In this document: positions 19,439 through 30,801 of the stretch, piece by piece | How the letters are laid out: the number at the start of each line of letters is the position of its first letter | How positions within the stretch are numbered: the stretch's first letter is position 1 | DNA from: Rhizoclosmatium globosum | Lineage: Eukaryota > Chytridiomycota > Chytridiomycetes > Chytridiales > Chytriomycetaceae | Direction of reading: 5' to 3' | Assembly (NCBI GenBank): GCA_002104985.1 | Contig: MCGO01000316.1 | Coordinates: forward strand, 1 to 34,221 | DNA length: 34,221 nt | Position numbers and translations under genes: made by a program | The notes under the pieces: model-generated | The model's input: only the letters and a program-made list of their open reading frames with translations | What the model was told of the DNA's origin: nothing | The model's database searches: none

Positions 19439-19664
19439 AATTTCCAGCAACTTTTTATTGTTCTTTTTCGGTTGGTTGGATTGGCTCCGAAAAGCCTCAT
19501 TTGTTGAATCATAAGGAAGAAACAGCTTCGCAGACATTCAATATGAATAATGACCTCTTATTTACGTTAATTACTATTTCGTGACGCCGATTGTCGGATA
19601 CAAACAAGAAGAAGGGAGATTGTCAACAAGTGTTCCCTCAAAACAAAAGCACAAAAAAGCGAGT

Positions 19665-22600
19665 ATGCTTCCTTCGGCACCGAGCTCATTCGCGCTCCTT
19701 CTGACCGCGACGCTCGCTGTCAAGAATGTATTCTCCTTTCCAGTCGATGGACCGTCGCCCGCTGTGGCCGTGGCAGTAAGCTCGGATTCTTAAGCCACCT
19801 GTCAAACACTAACCTTGTATTTCAAACAACAATAAGAACCCCGACGACGCGGCTACAACTACAGACGACTTTATTGATATTGTCATTGCCGTGCCATGTA
19901 CAACCACAACGACAACAGCATCTGCTCTTCCTGAGACAACTGTACGTATTGAACCTTCCCCGCATCCCTCCCCTGAGATAAATTTGTCAACCAAAGACCC
20001 ATCCCCTCAAAAAACACACACAGACTACCTCCATTTCATCTCTTAACGAACCATGTGGGGGAAATATGAAAAATGCGGCTCAATGTGAAGATGGTCTTGT
20101 TTGTCTTCACACTTCTGCTCTTCCAGATAGTCCCGGAACCTGCCAAATTCGTGAATCTGGTCTTGGAGAATCGTGTGGTGGGAGTACGCGTTATCCTGCG
20201 GAATGCGCATCGGGTCTGGTTTGTGTGTACTCGAACAGTGGGTTGATTGGACAGCAAGGTGTTTGTCAGACTGCCGCAACGGAGACTGAAGCTGTAGTAA
20301 CGAGGCGTCCTATCGTTATTAGTGATGTGGGAGGCCCATGCGGTGGATTTGTTATGAACCCCCCACGTTGCAAGGAAGGGCTTGTGTGTATTCGTGCCAA
20401 AATTCCTGATTTACCAGGTGTTTGTGCAAATCCTGGTATTGGAGGCGCGGAGACTAGTGCTGCTCCTGCTCCAAGTGCAACTGAAACTGTTGTTGGAACA
20501 CAGTTTGTTGGGACAGAGGTTGTGGTTCAAACTACAACGGCCTCACCACCAAAAGAAAGCCCTGTTCAGAATATCCCGTCAGAAGCTACTTCTGAAGTTG
20601 CACCATCTCCTATTGTCGAGCACACAACTGAAGCATTACCATCCCCAGCTCAACCTTCAAATTCACCTATTCCAACTGAAGAAACTATTGCACCTGTCAC
20701 TGAAGTGGCTACGTCAACAGCTGAGTTTCATGATGGCGGCGTACCACATACTCGGACGCTACTCCCAATCACGGAAATTGGAGGAGGAAACTCTGGACCA
20801 AAACCAACCAGCTCAACAGAGGAAGTATCTCCGCAATCAACAGAACAGAATGTTGCTACATCCCCATCCGCACAGGCAACCCAAGCTGTGACGGAACCAT
20901 CAACAGAACGAGCAACCCAAATTACTCCAGCAACTGAGCCCAGTATTGAGTTCAGTGACGTTGGCGGCGTCTGCGGAGGATTTGTCGCGTTCCCACACCA
21001 GTGCAAACCTGGGCTTGTCTGTGTGAAGAAGAGTCTCATTGCAGACTTCCCTGGTGTTTGTCAGTACCCCTCGACTGTCACTGAAGCTGCGGAAACTATT
21101 GCCACCTCGCCAGCGAGAGAGACACAGGTATCGTCCACTGAGCAAGTGACTCAAGTGAATCCTGCAACTGAACCGAGTGTGGTATACAGTGATGTGGGTG
21201 GGACTTGTGGAGGATTCGTTGCTTTCCCACATCAGTGCAAACCTGGACTTGTCTGTGTGAAGAAAAGTCTAATTGCTGATTTCCCTGGCGTTTGCGAGTA
21301 CCCCTCGACTGTTACTGAACCAGTTGCGACAATCACAGAACCAGCTGTTCCTCCTGGAAGTCTGGGTACACAATGTGGAGGATTCGTAGGATTACCTTGT
21401 AATGAAGGCTTAATTTGCGTCACTCCCACTGATATTGCTGACGGAATGGGTGTTTGTCGGTATCCATCAACGGCTACCATCTCCCAGGCCACTGAAACTG
21501 CGGTCGTTGCGTCTCCTTCTGAAACCGCAGAACCTTCTCCAAAGCCTACCGAGTCTGAAGTCGTGGCTCCAACTGCACAGGCTACCGAACCCGCACAGTC
21601 TCCATCACCTGTTGCGCCATCATCTCCTTTCGTTGAAACCCAGACAGCAACTGAGCCTGTTATTGCTATCACTAAAGTACTAACGTTTAACCCTGGAAAC
21701 GGACAAACTCAAACTGAGGCAGGAGTTGGTCAGGCAGGAACTTTCACTCAAGTTGTTGTCAAACCGACTTCCACTGTCCCCCAAGCAACTGAAGTTGTTA
21801 CTTCTGAAGCTGCTGCTCCTCAAGTAACTGAAAGCCTATCTATAGCAGTTACTGAGACAGTATCCCCAGTACAAATCAAGACAACTGAGGTTGAATCCTC
21901 TCCATCCCCGATCGTTTCTGCAACTGAAGCTTCTACTCCATCCGAAACTCTCGCTGCAACTGAGCAGCACGTAGCCACTTCAAAAGCAGCTGTTCCAACT
22001 CAGAATGTTGCAACTACAACTGAAGAAATTGTCGCGACCGTTGAGTCTCCTCTGCCATCGCCCGCATCAACAATTGTCACCGAACCTGTAATTGCGACGG
22101 TTCCAGTATCGTTTATCGTTGGTGGTGGACAAACCCAGACTGAAGAAAATCCGAACCAATGGATTCCAACATCTGCTGCTCCAAGCCCTTCAAAAACAAA
22201 CGAAGTGGGACAAACTACCGAGATTGTGGCTGCTTCTCCGTCTCCTGCAGCCATTGAAACCACTGAAGTCGTTCCTTTGTCTCCATCTCCAGCGGAAACG
22301 ACTGAAGCTGTTCCAGCATCACCATCTCCCGTAGTAATTAAGACCACTGAAGCTGTAGCTTCCCCATCCCCCATAGTTTCTGCGACTGAAGTAACCCCAT
22401 CTGAAACTCTCGCTGCAACTGAGCAGCATGTTGCAACCACAAAAGCTGCTGTTCCTGCCACCACAACTGAAGAAATCATCCCAACTGCCGAGTCTCCCGT
22501 TCCATCCCAAGCATCAGTTGTTGCCACTGAGCCTGTAATTGCCTCAGTTCCAGCATCGTTTGTTCACGGTGGCGGCCACACGCAAACTGAAGCAAACCCC

Positions 22601-23059
22601 AACCAGATTCCAACTTCGGCAGCTCAAGCAACCAAATCTCCAGTTGCAGAAACTACGGAAGTTGCTCAACCATCACCATCCAATGCTCAAACTACTGAAG
22701 CGCCGTCGGCTGCAGAAACTACAGAATTCACAGAGATTGAATCACCATCTCCTGTACGCGTTTCGCCAACCCCAACTTCTGCCCAAGCACCTACCGCTCA
22801 GGCTGAGACAACAGAAGTACCAGTGGTCATTCAGACCACAGTCAAACAACAGTCTCCTTCCCCGGCTGTTGAAACAACTGTGGTTGTTCCTGTCGCTCCC
22901 TCGCCTTCGCCATCTCCTGTTGCCGTTGTGCCATCCCCAACACAAACTTCTCCATCAAATAACGGTCCAGTGACAGTTTATGTGACTGTGACTACAACGA
23001 CAACCCTCATTCAGTATGTCACAGTTTACTTGCCAGCACCTCCAGCGCCTACACCCTAG
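19665..23059 (+). CDS. secreted Cys-repeat / mucin-like Thr-Ser-Pro-rich surface protein
   Basis: Exons 19665-19775, 19837-19941 and 20024-23059, all phase 0, 1083 aa. A signal peptide is visible at the start (SFALLLTATLAVKNVFS). From about residue 83 to 547 there are six copies of a four-cysteine unit: CGG-x(5-7)-C-x3-GL(V/I)C-x(8-11)-G(V/T)C. Copies four and five are identical except for their last residue. The rest is very rich in Thr, Ser, Pro, Glu and Ala with many ATE/TTE repeats, a typical heavily O-glycosylated stalk. The C-terminus is PVTVYVTVTTTTTLIQYVTV followed by a Pro-rich end, and there is no clear GPI signal. It is probably a wall-associated or secreted adhesin. CGG...C..GLVC units occur in various fungal and bacterial secreted proteins, but the ligand is unknown to me. 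The small phase-0 first exons fit exon-wise growth of the gene. Confidence 0.85.
20927..21318 (+). repeat. duplicated Cys-repeat unit within the surface-protein gene
   Basis: Two neighbouring copies of the Cys unit with flanking sequence begin at 20927 and 21161, an offset of 234 bp (78 codons). The Cys cores are identical in amino acids, from the first CGG to FPGVC, while the third positions have begun to diverge. This points to a fairly recent in-frame duplication. Confidence 0.8.
21876..22622 (+). repeat. diverged tandem duplication in the mucin-like region
   Basis: A unit running from IKTTE to NPNQ..IPTSAA is present twice, around 21876-22175 and 22335-22622. The offset is 459 bp in its first part and 447 bp after a 12-bp indel, so frame is kept. 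Shared blocks include SETLAATEQHVAT, VIATVPVSF / VIASVPASF and GGGxTQTExNPNQ. Confidence 0.75.
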
Positions 23060-23282
23060 AACATTTGATCTTCTGTATTTTTTAACTCGTCGTTCTCTAT
23101 TTATTTACTTGTTGGTTGAAGTTCCATTCTTCTTCACTGGAAATACCTGTCTTTCTTTGGTGTGAATTTTGAATAACATTTATTTTACTTATCATCTCTT
23201 CCATTCGTTATATAATATCGCGTCCTTGGTGATGGCTATGAAGGATGGGTTGGTTAGCAAAAAAGAACAACGAAAAGCAACA

Positions 23283-24042
23283 ATGTCCGTTGACCAAATC
23301 GCCAAGGGCTTCACTGAGTTCTACTACAACGCATTCGATACCAACCGCGCCGGACTTGCTCCTCTCTACGTAATTAAGCCGCTGATTTAGCCCGCTTTAC
23401 TGTAGCTAACGTCTTTTACTCTTTTTCACCTATCCTTCCACTGCCCTCTCAAACCTGTCTTTCAACGACCCTTCCTGGACCTCAGAGAGATATGTCTATG
23501 CTTACATATGAGGACAAGCAGTTTACCGGAGTTCAGAACATTGTCGGTCACTTAGCCGTAAGTCAAGTCCACCCAGCCTCATCATTTTCCATCCGCGTCT
23601 TCCTGTCTGAATACATTCAATTCATGAGCTCAATACTATACTATTACTACTATTACGTGGCTGTCGTTGCTAATGGACTCCCCGTCTCAGGCCCTTCCCT
23701 TCCAAAGAATCAAGCACGTTATCACAAAATGCGATGCTCAACCATCCCACCCAACCAACGGATCAATTCTGATTACTGTCATGGGTCAACTCCAGGTGAG
23801 GGCTATTTGCGAATCGACTTTTTAAATCCTATGCTTGGGTTTCTCAAATTGGTTCTTTCGTCTTCCACAACAGTTTGACGACTCACCAGCTCCAATGAAC
23901 TTTGTACAAACATTCCACTTGTACCCTGAGGGAGGGGGCAACTACTTTGTCTTTAATGGTTTGTTTTACTCGTGCCATGTAATCTGCGCTTTTGCTTGCT
24001 TACACTACACTTCCAGACATCTTCCGTCTCGTCTTGCACTAA
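23283..24042 (+). CDS. NTF2: nuclear transport factor 2
   Basis: Five exons: 23283-23369, 23486-23557, 23691-23795, 23874-23958 and 24017-24042. The spliced product is 124 aa, the normal NTF2 length. The joined sequence reads MSVDQIAKGFTEFYYNAFD, DTNRAGLAPLY, LPFQRIKHVITKCDAQPS, LITVMGQL, then FVFNDIFRLVLH at the end. These match the conserved NTF2 blocks, including FYY..FD at the start and the VFND.FR terminus. NTF2 is a homodimer that carries Ran-GDP into the nucleus. The ATG at 23283 gives the standard N-terminus; upstream in-frame ATGs would add an atypical extension. The last exon is only 26 bp, so automated gene finders may miss it. Confidence 0.95.
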
Positions 24043-24165
24043 GCTAATTAGAGAAGGTTGGAAGGATCGTTTCGCCCACAATCTCTCGTTGCTATTGTGT
24101 AGTATGTGTTGTGTTCTTAGCTTGAGAATTAAAGAAGGAGTGATTTTTATATTTCCTTGCTGTTA

Positions 24166-25440
24166 ATGATCCTTTTAATCGCGAAAGTTGTGGGTTGGTT
24201 CCTCGGCTGCTTGATATAACTGCCTGACAGCATTTCACACAGGTTGCCTCTACCTAACAGCCTTCTTTGTGTACTTTGTGTCCAATGCGCAGAAGGGCAA
24301 GCTGCCTCTGCATCCATACCGAATGTTGAAGGTCAATCAAGCCTTCCTCCAGCATATTACAGGCATGATCATTGGACCCATCATCGCAACATACTCGCGC
24401 TTCTTGATTCGGCTTCCAAAGTTTGAGAAGGGAATTGTATTTGCCCAGCGATCAGATGGGAGGAAGATGGAGTTGGATGTTCACACTTCATCAAAGGATC
24501 CAAACTCAAAGAAGCCTGTCATTGTCTTTATTTATGGCGGAGCTTGGTGTACAGGAAGCAAAGAGTATGTTCACTTCTTCTGGACCCATCGATATTGACT
24601 GTGTCTTGACAGCATTTACGCTCCCCTGGCTCAGTCCTTAATGAAGGCAGGATACGTGGTAGTCGTACCTAATTATGTTCTGTACCCCAAGGGCTTAGTG
24701 GAAGATATGCTAGATGATGTAGCTGATGCTCTGGTGTGGACAACCAAGAACATTAAGAATTATGGAGGAGACCCAAAGAATCTTCATATTATGGGACATA
24801 GTGCTGGAGGACACTTGGCGGCTCTTGTCCTGATTCATAACTTCAACACCCAAACACTGAATGAATTCTGCTTGAACACAACCGGAAAGAACGTTCAAAT
24901 GCGACCTCTCTCTGTGCGCATCCCGAAAGTATTGAGTGCAACGTTGTTATCTGGAGTGTACGACATTCAACAGCATTTCTTGTTCGAGAGTGGACGTAAA
25001 GTCGAATTCATTTCGGCGATGGGACGGGCGATGGGAAACACCGAAACGGCGTTTGACTTACGAAGTCCAAAGCAGTTGATGCGAATGACGAATGCTGCTG
25101 ATTTGGATGCGGCGACTATAAAGCGACGGAATAAGGCTTTCGACGAGTACTTGCCAAAGCATTGGCTCGTGTTGCATGGAGACAACGATACCACGGTCCC
25201 TCATTCTCAAAGTACGGAGTTCCATCAAGTGTTGCACAATGATTTGGGTATTACTGGTGCGAAGCTCAAAATTTATTCACGCATCGACCATGGGACTCCT
25301 ATCTTAGGTAAGACTTTCAAAACACTTAAGTATTTGACTGACGCCTTTCACTAGTTCCAATGTCACTCGACTCCGATTATACAATTGACTTCTTCCACGA
25401 ATTAGAGTCACTCATTGAGAAATCACAAAATAACCAATAA
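24166..25440 (+). CDS. alpha/beta hydrolase, isoprenylcysteine methylesterase-like
   Basis: Exons 24166-24193 (tentative), 24243-24564, 24613-25307 and 25355-25440, 376 aa. The catalytic features are clear: oxyanion motif YGGAW, nucleophile elbow GHSAGGH, acid in HGDNDTTVP, and histidine in DHGTPIL, split from VPMSL by the last intron. The run VVVPNYVLYPKG...DVADALVW and YGGDPKNLHIMGHSAGGH strongly resembles ICME-type (prenylcysteine alpha-carboxyl methylesterase) and related esterases. The N-terminus around residues 1-25 is a hydrophobic anchor (LYLTAFFVYFV), consistent with ER membrane attachment. The first exon is short, its donor (GTTGGT) is weak, and the true 5' end could differ. The stop is 27 bp from the convergent HAUS6 stop. 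Confidence 0.8.
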
Positions 25441-25467
25441 ATACTATTAAAAACATATATAGATAAG

Positions 25468-28400
25468 TTAAAGATCAGTCTCCTCTTCCTCTCCTTCTTC
25501 CTCCGTACCCTTTGCCAAAAACGATGGCTCATCCCCATCCATGAGGAGCTCTCCTCCAAAGTCACTACCACGAGCTTCACTGTCCATTGAAACAAACGAC
25601 CTCTCAATTTCATCAACACCAAATTGGCAAGTATCGATTCCGTCCTCAAGTTTGTGTTGATCTGCCCAATCCAAAAAACCATCCAACACAACACCATCCG
25701 TCAAAACATTCTCTTCAACCTGCTTAAATAATTCGGTAGATCCACGTGTATTGTCAAGTTGCTGTGACGGCTGACGCAGAATTTGACTCGCTTCCTCAAC
25801 AAAACTTTCAATATCATCCAATCGCATCTCCCCACTAGTTCCATTTCCAAGAAAGGTGTCTGGTTCAGCTGCGGCGGCTGCAGCCACGTCCCCGACGGCG
25901 AAAACAGGGTAATGAGTCTGTCCATCGTGATTTCCCAACATGGATAACGACAAAGCACCCGAATTATTCGACATTAATACTTGACTCGGGTCAGGATGTC
26001 CAGGAGGCACCTCGCTCAAGTCATCTGGACCCTCTCCAACTCCACTGTCGATTCTCAACGTTGACATCGAAGGCTGCAACAGTCTATGGGCAGCTGGAGA
26101 TTTGGCATATCTGTCGAACGAGCTGGTGCTTTCCATTTGAGACTGCAACTGTGAAACTTCATTCGAAATACCAATCAAATGTTGGTCGAGTAACGCGGAA
26201 TCCGATGAAGGTATTGGAGGAGGCAAGGCAAGACTACTAGTGTCCAAGATGCTTGCTGTCGGCATTGGATTTACATCCACAACCACTCGAGACGCGTCAA
26301 ACGTTTGAAGTGAACGTTCATCATCCATCACGCCACTCTTTTCAAGAATAGCATCCAAACTCTTCTGTTCAAACGCAGACCGTTCCTGACTTGTTGCATG
26401 CGTTGCTTCAAGTACCGAATCATCCAAAATAGGGTCATGCACAGATGAGCCCCAAGCTTCAAATGAGTCAGCCAGAACGTTTCTTGGTGCCTTTGGTACT
26501 CTTCCCTCAGTCACAAGCATAGATGTAGCTGATTCGGAAAAGCAAATACTTCCAACAGCGGCTTCTTCGAGACAGGAATCTTGCTCGATTGGTGACTTGG
26601 ATGTTGACTTGGATAACTGAATGCTGGAGAGAGCGATATCGGCATCTGCAACCTCGTCACTTCCCGTTGCAATTGATTGTGATTTCGACTTCTGAATATC
26701 AAGACTTTCATCCACTTCAGAGAAAGGATGCTGGACTTCCAACGTTTGAGGAGCTGGCTGATGCAATTTCTCACTCTGAACCTCGTTGTCCACATCTTCG
26801 TCAGACCCTTCAGAATCAGCATCACCTAATCCTCCAATAAAAAACAACTGCTCCTCGTCCGCAACGTATCGCAGCGATGGTACTTCCTCCATGCCGTCAA
26901 AGTCAACATCGTCTCGTGCCAATCCACTTCTTGCATCGCCTTTCGGTGTACAACCAAGCAACTCCGAATCATCAGCATCTTCATCCTCATCTTCCGAATG
27001 CGTTACAGAAGCAGGAGGAACTTCACTCATGATGCTGATTTCATCGTCGTCACGTTCTCCGTTTCCGCCCAAAGCAACAGCTTCATTCAAAAACATGAAT
27101 TCGCGATTGAAGCGGTCTTCTGAGCTCAATAGTTCTTTGTTTGGAGTCATAAAGAACGACTGTTGGTCTGTTGGCTTGTTGTCTTCTTCGTCACTTTCAA
27201 AAACGCGAGACTGGTATATACTCATTTCATCCAAGGGATTTGCGATTGAGATTTCGTTAAATATGTTGGATTGACCAGGGCTGCTTGCTCCAGAACCAGC
27301 AAGTGGTGCGCCTCGTTGAGTCTCAACCGTCGAAAGTTGATCAGACTCGGCCATCGGCTCTTTTTGCAGGTCTTTGCTGAATGACGGAAATTCTATAAGC
27401 GATGCGCCATCAAGTGGATTTTCATCAGCCATGAAGTCTGGCACGTCTTCATCTAAACAATTCTCTGTGAGACTCATCTATCTGGTAGTTGAAGACTTAC
27501 CCAATAAGTTATCAAACGCTTCTAATTCATCAACAGCATGTAACCACTCAGGACCATCTCTTTCTCGGTCAGCGGGTATCACGAAAGAGGAGTCTTGATT
27601 GATGACATTGGTTTTGCTGACAGATTTACTGGATGTGATTTCTTCGGCCATTTTGGAAGGAGTCGACACGGCCCTCTTTGGTGTTGCAAGACGAGAAGGC
27701 GAAGCAGGTCGAGGGACGTTTCCTGATTTTAATGCTGAAGCTTGAACTGTCCCTCTCAAATTCGATTTCAAGACGGACTTCACAAGGCTCGGAGTTGAAG
27801 GCGCAGCAGGTGCCGAAGGTGTAGAAACTTTTGAATGCATAGGGAGTTTAGATGCAGTGCTCGGTGTAGTTTGAACTGAGCGTTTAAGAGGTGTTCGTGC
27901 AATCTCAGCTCGAGGCTGAAACCCCGTAGTGCCTTATCACCGATTTAATAAACGTATTCAGAATAAATACGATTTCGTACCGAGTGCTGAAAAGGGTTCG
28001 CTTGCTGCGTGCAAATCGTGGAATCGGACAGTTTTCTTGGGACTGTTCATCCCGGCGGATACGTTATCCTCTCTGCCCAACGCAATAGATTCGACAATCT
28101 TAAAGCATCATCAGAGAAGTCCTGTCAAAAAGAAGTTTTTACCTGATCGACAATCGCGTCAACAGGGTTGTGGGTAGGAAGCGCTTTGCCTTTTCCTTTC
28201 GTCTCTCGGCCAGAGTCTGCGTTTGCAACAGTACTAGATTTTATGGAGGCCTTTCCGAAAACAGGAATCGTACTAGATTTTTGGTTCTGTATTGTAGACG
28301 TTGAAGGTTTTTTTCGAAGGGCTATGTATAATAAAATTACTCAAGGAAACGCCGTTGACAGAACTTACGGAATCCTTGCTGAAGTGTAGATTTGGCTTTA

Positions 28401-30500
28401 AGACACGAATCTATGGGAACAGGCACCCCAGTCCCTTTCCTGACGGGTGTTTTCCCTGGAGAGTCGTGAGTGAGAGCATCAAGACAGTAACAGAAAGTCT
28501 TACCAAATTGTGCTTTCGCAGAAGCTGGAGTATCCGGCGTCGATAAGTTTTTCGGTGTAAAGACAAGTTTCTGGGCTGACTGCTCCAAACCAACATTTAC
28601 CACCTTTTCATCAGACTTCTCAACTTTCGTGCGAACATTTGCTCGAATTAAGTTAACAGCGTCTGGCGTTGATGTCGCAAATCCGTCAGGTAGTGTTGGT
28701 TTTTTGAAATGCGAGGAAACCTTTGAAACTGGTTGAGTGACGAGATCCGTTTCGTCAGGTTACTCACATTTCCTGCCTTGTTCATCCGATCGCGAACATG
28801 AAGTTTGGGAGTCACGGGCGGAAGAACCAAGGTGTTGTCTTTCAGAACTTTTAAAAAGCTTGTAGTTTCTGGTGACCGTGGAACTGGCTCTTTGTTTTCT
28901 TGGTCTATTCGAACCTGCCTGTACACAACAGTTAGAACTCCTTGGCGCCAATTACTTTGATGTCAATACCGCTCGGCCTTAAGTTCTTCCACAGAATCTT
29001 CTAATTCATCGCGTCTTTGAGTCAATTGGTTTCGGATGGCTTTGGAGCTTGCTTGCACACCATTAAGGATTTCCACTTTTTGGGAGACATTCTCCACTGA
29101 CAAATACGGCTTAAAATACGGTACCAAACAAAATAAAGTGCTTACGTGATTCAATCAAGGCGGTTGAGTCTTGCAGCACAGAAGTCTGAAGTACTTCATC
29201 CACAGTTTTGATAGAAATACCCCAGAGCTTAATGACAGAAACCAAATCGAGCATACCTCCATCTGCGTATGGATTTATGCGTTCCTATTTTCAAATGTTT
29301 TTCATAAGTTGTGGTTGATATGAGGTAACTCATACTGCTTGAATATCTTTACGAAACTGTTCGGCCAGCTCGTTAGGAATTTCAATTCGAGAGTTTGATC
29401 CATCGATCGAATGAAGGTTTGCTCGGCCTTCCATCACAGCGGATATAATATCTGTTTTGACTTGAGTCAGTGACACAGAAGAATTCATTCTTAAAATACG
29501 CAACTCATGTTCTCTTGATTTGTTTCAATCCAAGTTGAACAATCTTTCCAAAGAGAACGAACCGTTTCCAGTTTTTGAGTGTGCATTTCTTGAACTTCAA
29601 TAAATTCCGTGAATCCTTCGCCATCCACAAACACGGGGTGCGCCTCCATATCTTTTTTGATTTCGGATAGCTTCTCCTGTACTTGGAGGTGAGATTTTTT
29701 TCGTATTCCTTGTGTAATGACGTTACGAACCAATTCAACCAGAGCTCGCCTGAATTCTTCTGATAAGTAGGTTCCGTACTCCAACCACTCTTTGGTTTCT
29801 TCATCCCGTTTTGATACGTCTGCTTTGAATTGATTTGACATTTCGTTGATGGTTGTTTGCACACTTTCAAGTGTTGATGATTCCATCAATTCATCGGGTA
29901 TAGCTGATGGTACAGTCAGTGCATTGAGTCTAAACATCACGGATTAAACATACGTGAGATGCAGTCTTTGTATTCTCTGTTCATTGTACACGAGATAGCG
30001 TGTGTTGTCAAAGCGAGCATTGCCTGTTCGAATCTGATTGTATTTATCAGAGAGTTTCGTTCACGAGCAAAAGCAAGCGCACCGTTCGCCTTTGCAGTCG
30101 TCAAAGTAGGAGCGGCGGACCTGCAGCGAGGCCGGAAGCGCGCCGTTCTTTTTGAGAATGTCCAGGGCCTTTGCGACACAGTTTCTGAATTCGCGCGAGT
30201 GGGCGCGTTCGAGGACGGGCCAACAATGGCGAAAGAGCTTTGGATTTGATTTGATTTGTTTAGGTGGTTTGTTGGTTGGTTGGTTTAGGTTGCTCCGAGT
30301 ACGAGTCAACAAACACACACCTCGTGCGAATCAACACAGCGACACTGACTCAGAAGAAACATCGACACCGACTCAAAGGCTTTCGGATTCGCACTCGAAA
30401 CACCCTTCGCGAACAGACTGTCAACGGGTACATTCGACGGTGCTTCAAAGCCAAGCAGAGAGAGCCCGGAGAACACGGACTGCCGCACTAGATTACTCAT
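25468..30500 (-). CDS. HAUS6: HAUS augmin-like complex subunit 6 homologue
   Basis: Fourteen exons: 30500-30321, 30237-30083, 30033-29992, 29929-29505, 29451-29336, 29284-29146, 29096-28970, 28918-28768, 28720-28504, 28455-28369, 28321-28143, 28098-27981, 27908-27501 and 27452-25468. All frames connect, giving 1442 aa. The N-terminal domain is HAUS6-type: SLLGFEAP, LFAKGVSSANPKAFESVSMFLL, LFRHCWPVL..AHSREFRN, VRRSYFDDCKGERFEQAMLALTTHA. Coiled coils follow (about 120-270), then INPYADGGMLDLV and a second coil (about 325-365). The rest is a long Ser/Pro-rich and then acidic disordered tail, which makes the protein long for the family. Augmin recruits gamma-tubulin to existing microtubules for spindle assembly, and HAUS6 contacts the gamma-tubulin complex through NEDD1. 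The borders of exons 3-5 and 12-13 are the least certain. Confidence 0.88.
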
Positions 30501-30801
30501 CTTCAAAGCCTCTTGTCTCTTGTCGCTGGGTATTTAGTATTCAGTGTCTGTTTGAAGGCTGCTGTCGTTTGTTGGTGCAGATGTTTTGTGTCCGACCAAG
30601 CAAAAGAATATTTGGGGAACTCCTGCAGACCCTTCCTTGCAGACCCTTCCTCACTCCATACTTCAAACAACTTCAAACAAGAGCATTTTACACTGAAGAG
30701 TGGGAGGTGAGTCATAACGCAAATCTTCGGAAGTCCTCGGCACCTTGAGTGAAGATTGACATTCAAAAATCACCGCTCCCCATCTATCTTTGTCTAATCA
30801 A
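30501..30801. promoter_or_regulatory. divergent intergenic region between HAUS6 and the 12-TM gene
   Basis: 301 bp between divergent start codons; it should hold both promoters. Apart from the short tandem repeats at 30624-30680 I see no clear motif and no supported reading frame. Confidence 0.45.
30624..30680 (+). repeat. two short tandem duplications in a promoter region
   Basis: TGCAGACCCTTCCT occurs twice in direct tandem (30624-30637 and 30638-30651), and ten bases later CTTCAAACAA is also doubled (30661-30680). They may be duplicated binding sites or simple slippage products. Confidence 0.7.

Noticed and set aside
22000..22527. Long minus-strand frames opposite the mucin-like gene (also 21232-21672 and 20728-21039)
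   Set aside because: The sense strand has a signal peptide, consistent splice sites and Cys repeats; the antisense frames mirror its ACT/GAA repeats.
26786..27274. 162-codon plus-strand open frame inside HAUS6
   Set aside because: It is antisense to the acidic Ser/Glu-rich tail of HAUS6, whose composition opens the opposite strand; low complexity and no start or splice context.
29930..29953. A 24-bp intron GTATGT...TTTAG in HAUS6
   Set aside because: Too short and out of phase; the 62-bp intron starting at 29991 keeps the frame and joins THAIS to LNALTVPSAIP.
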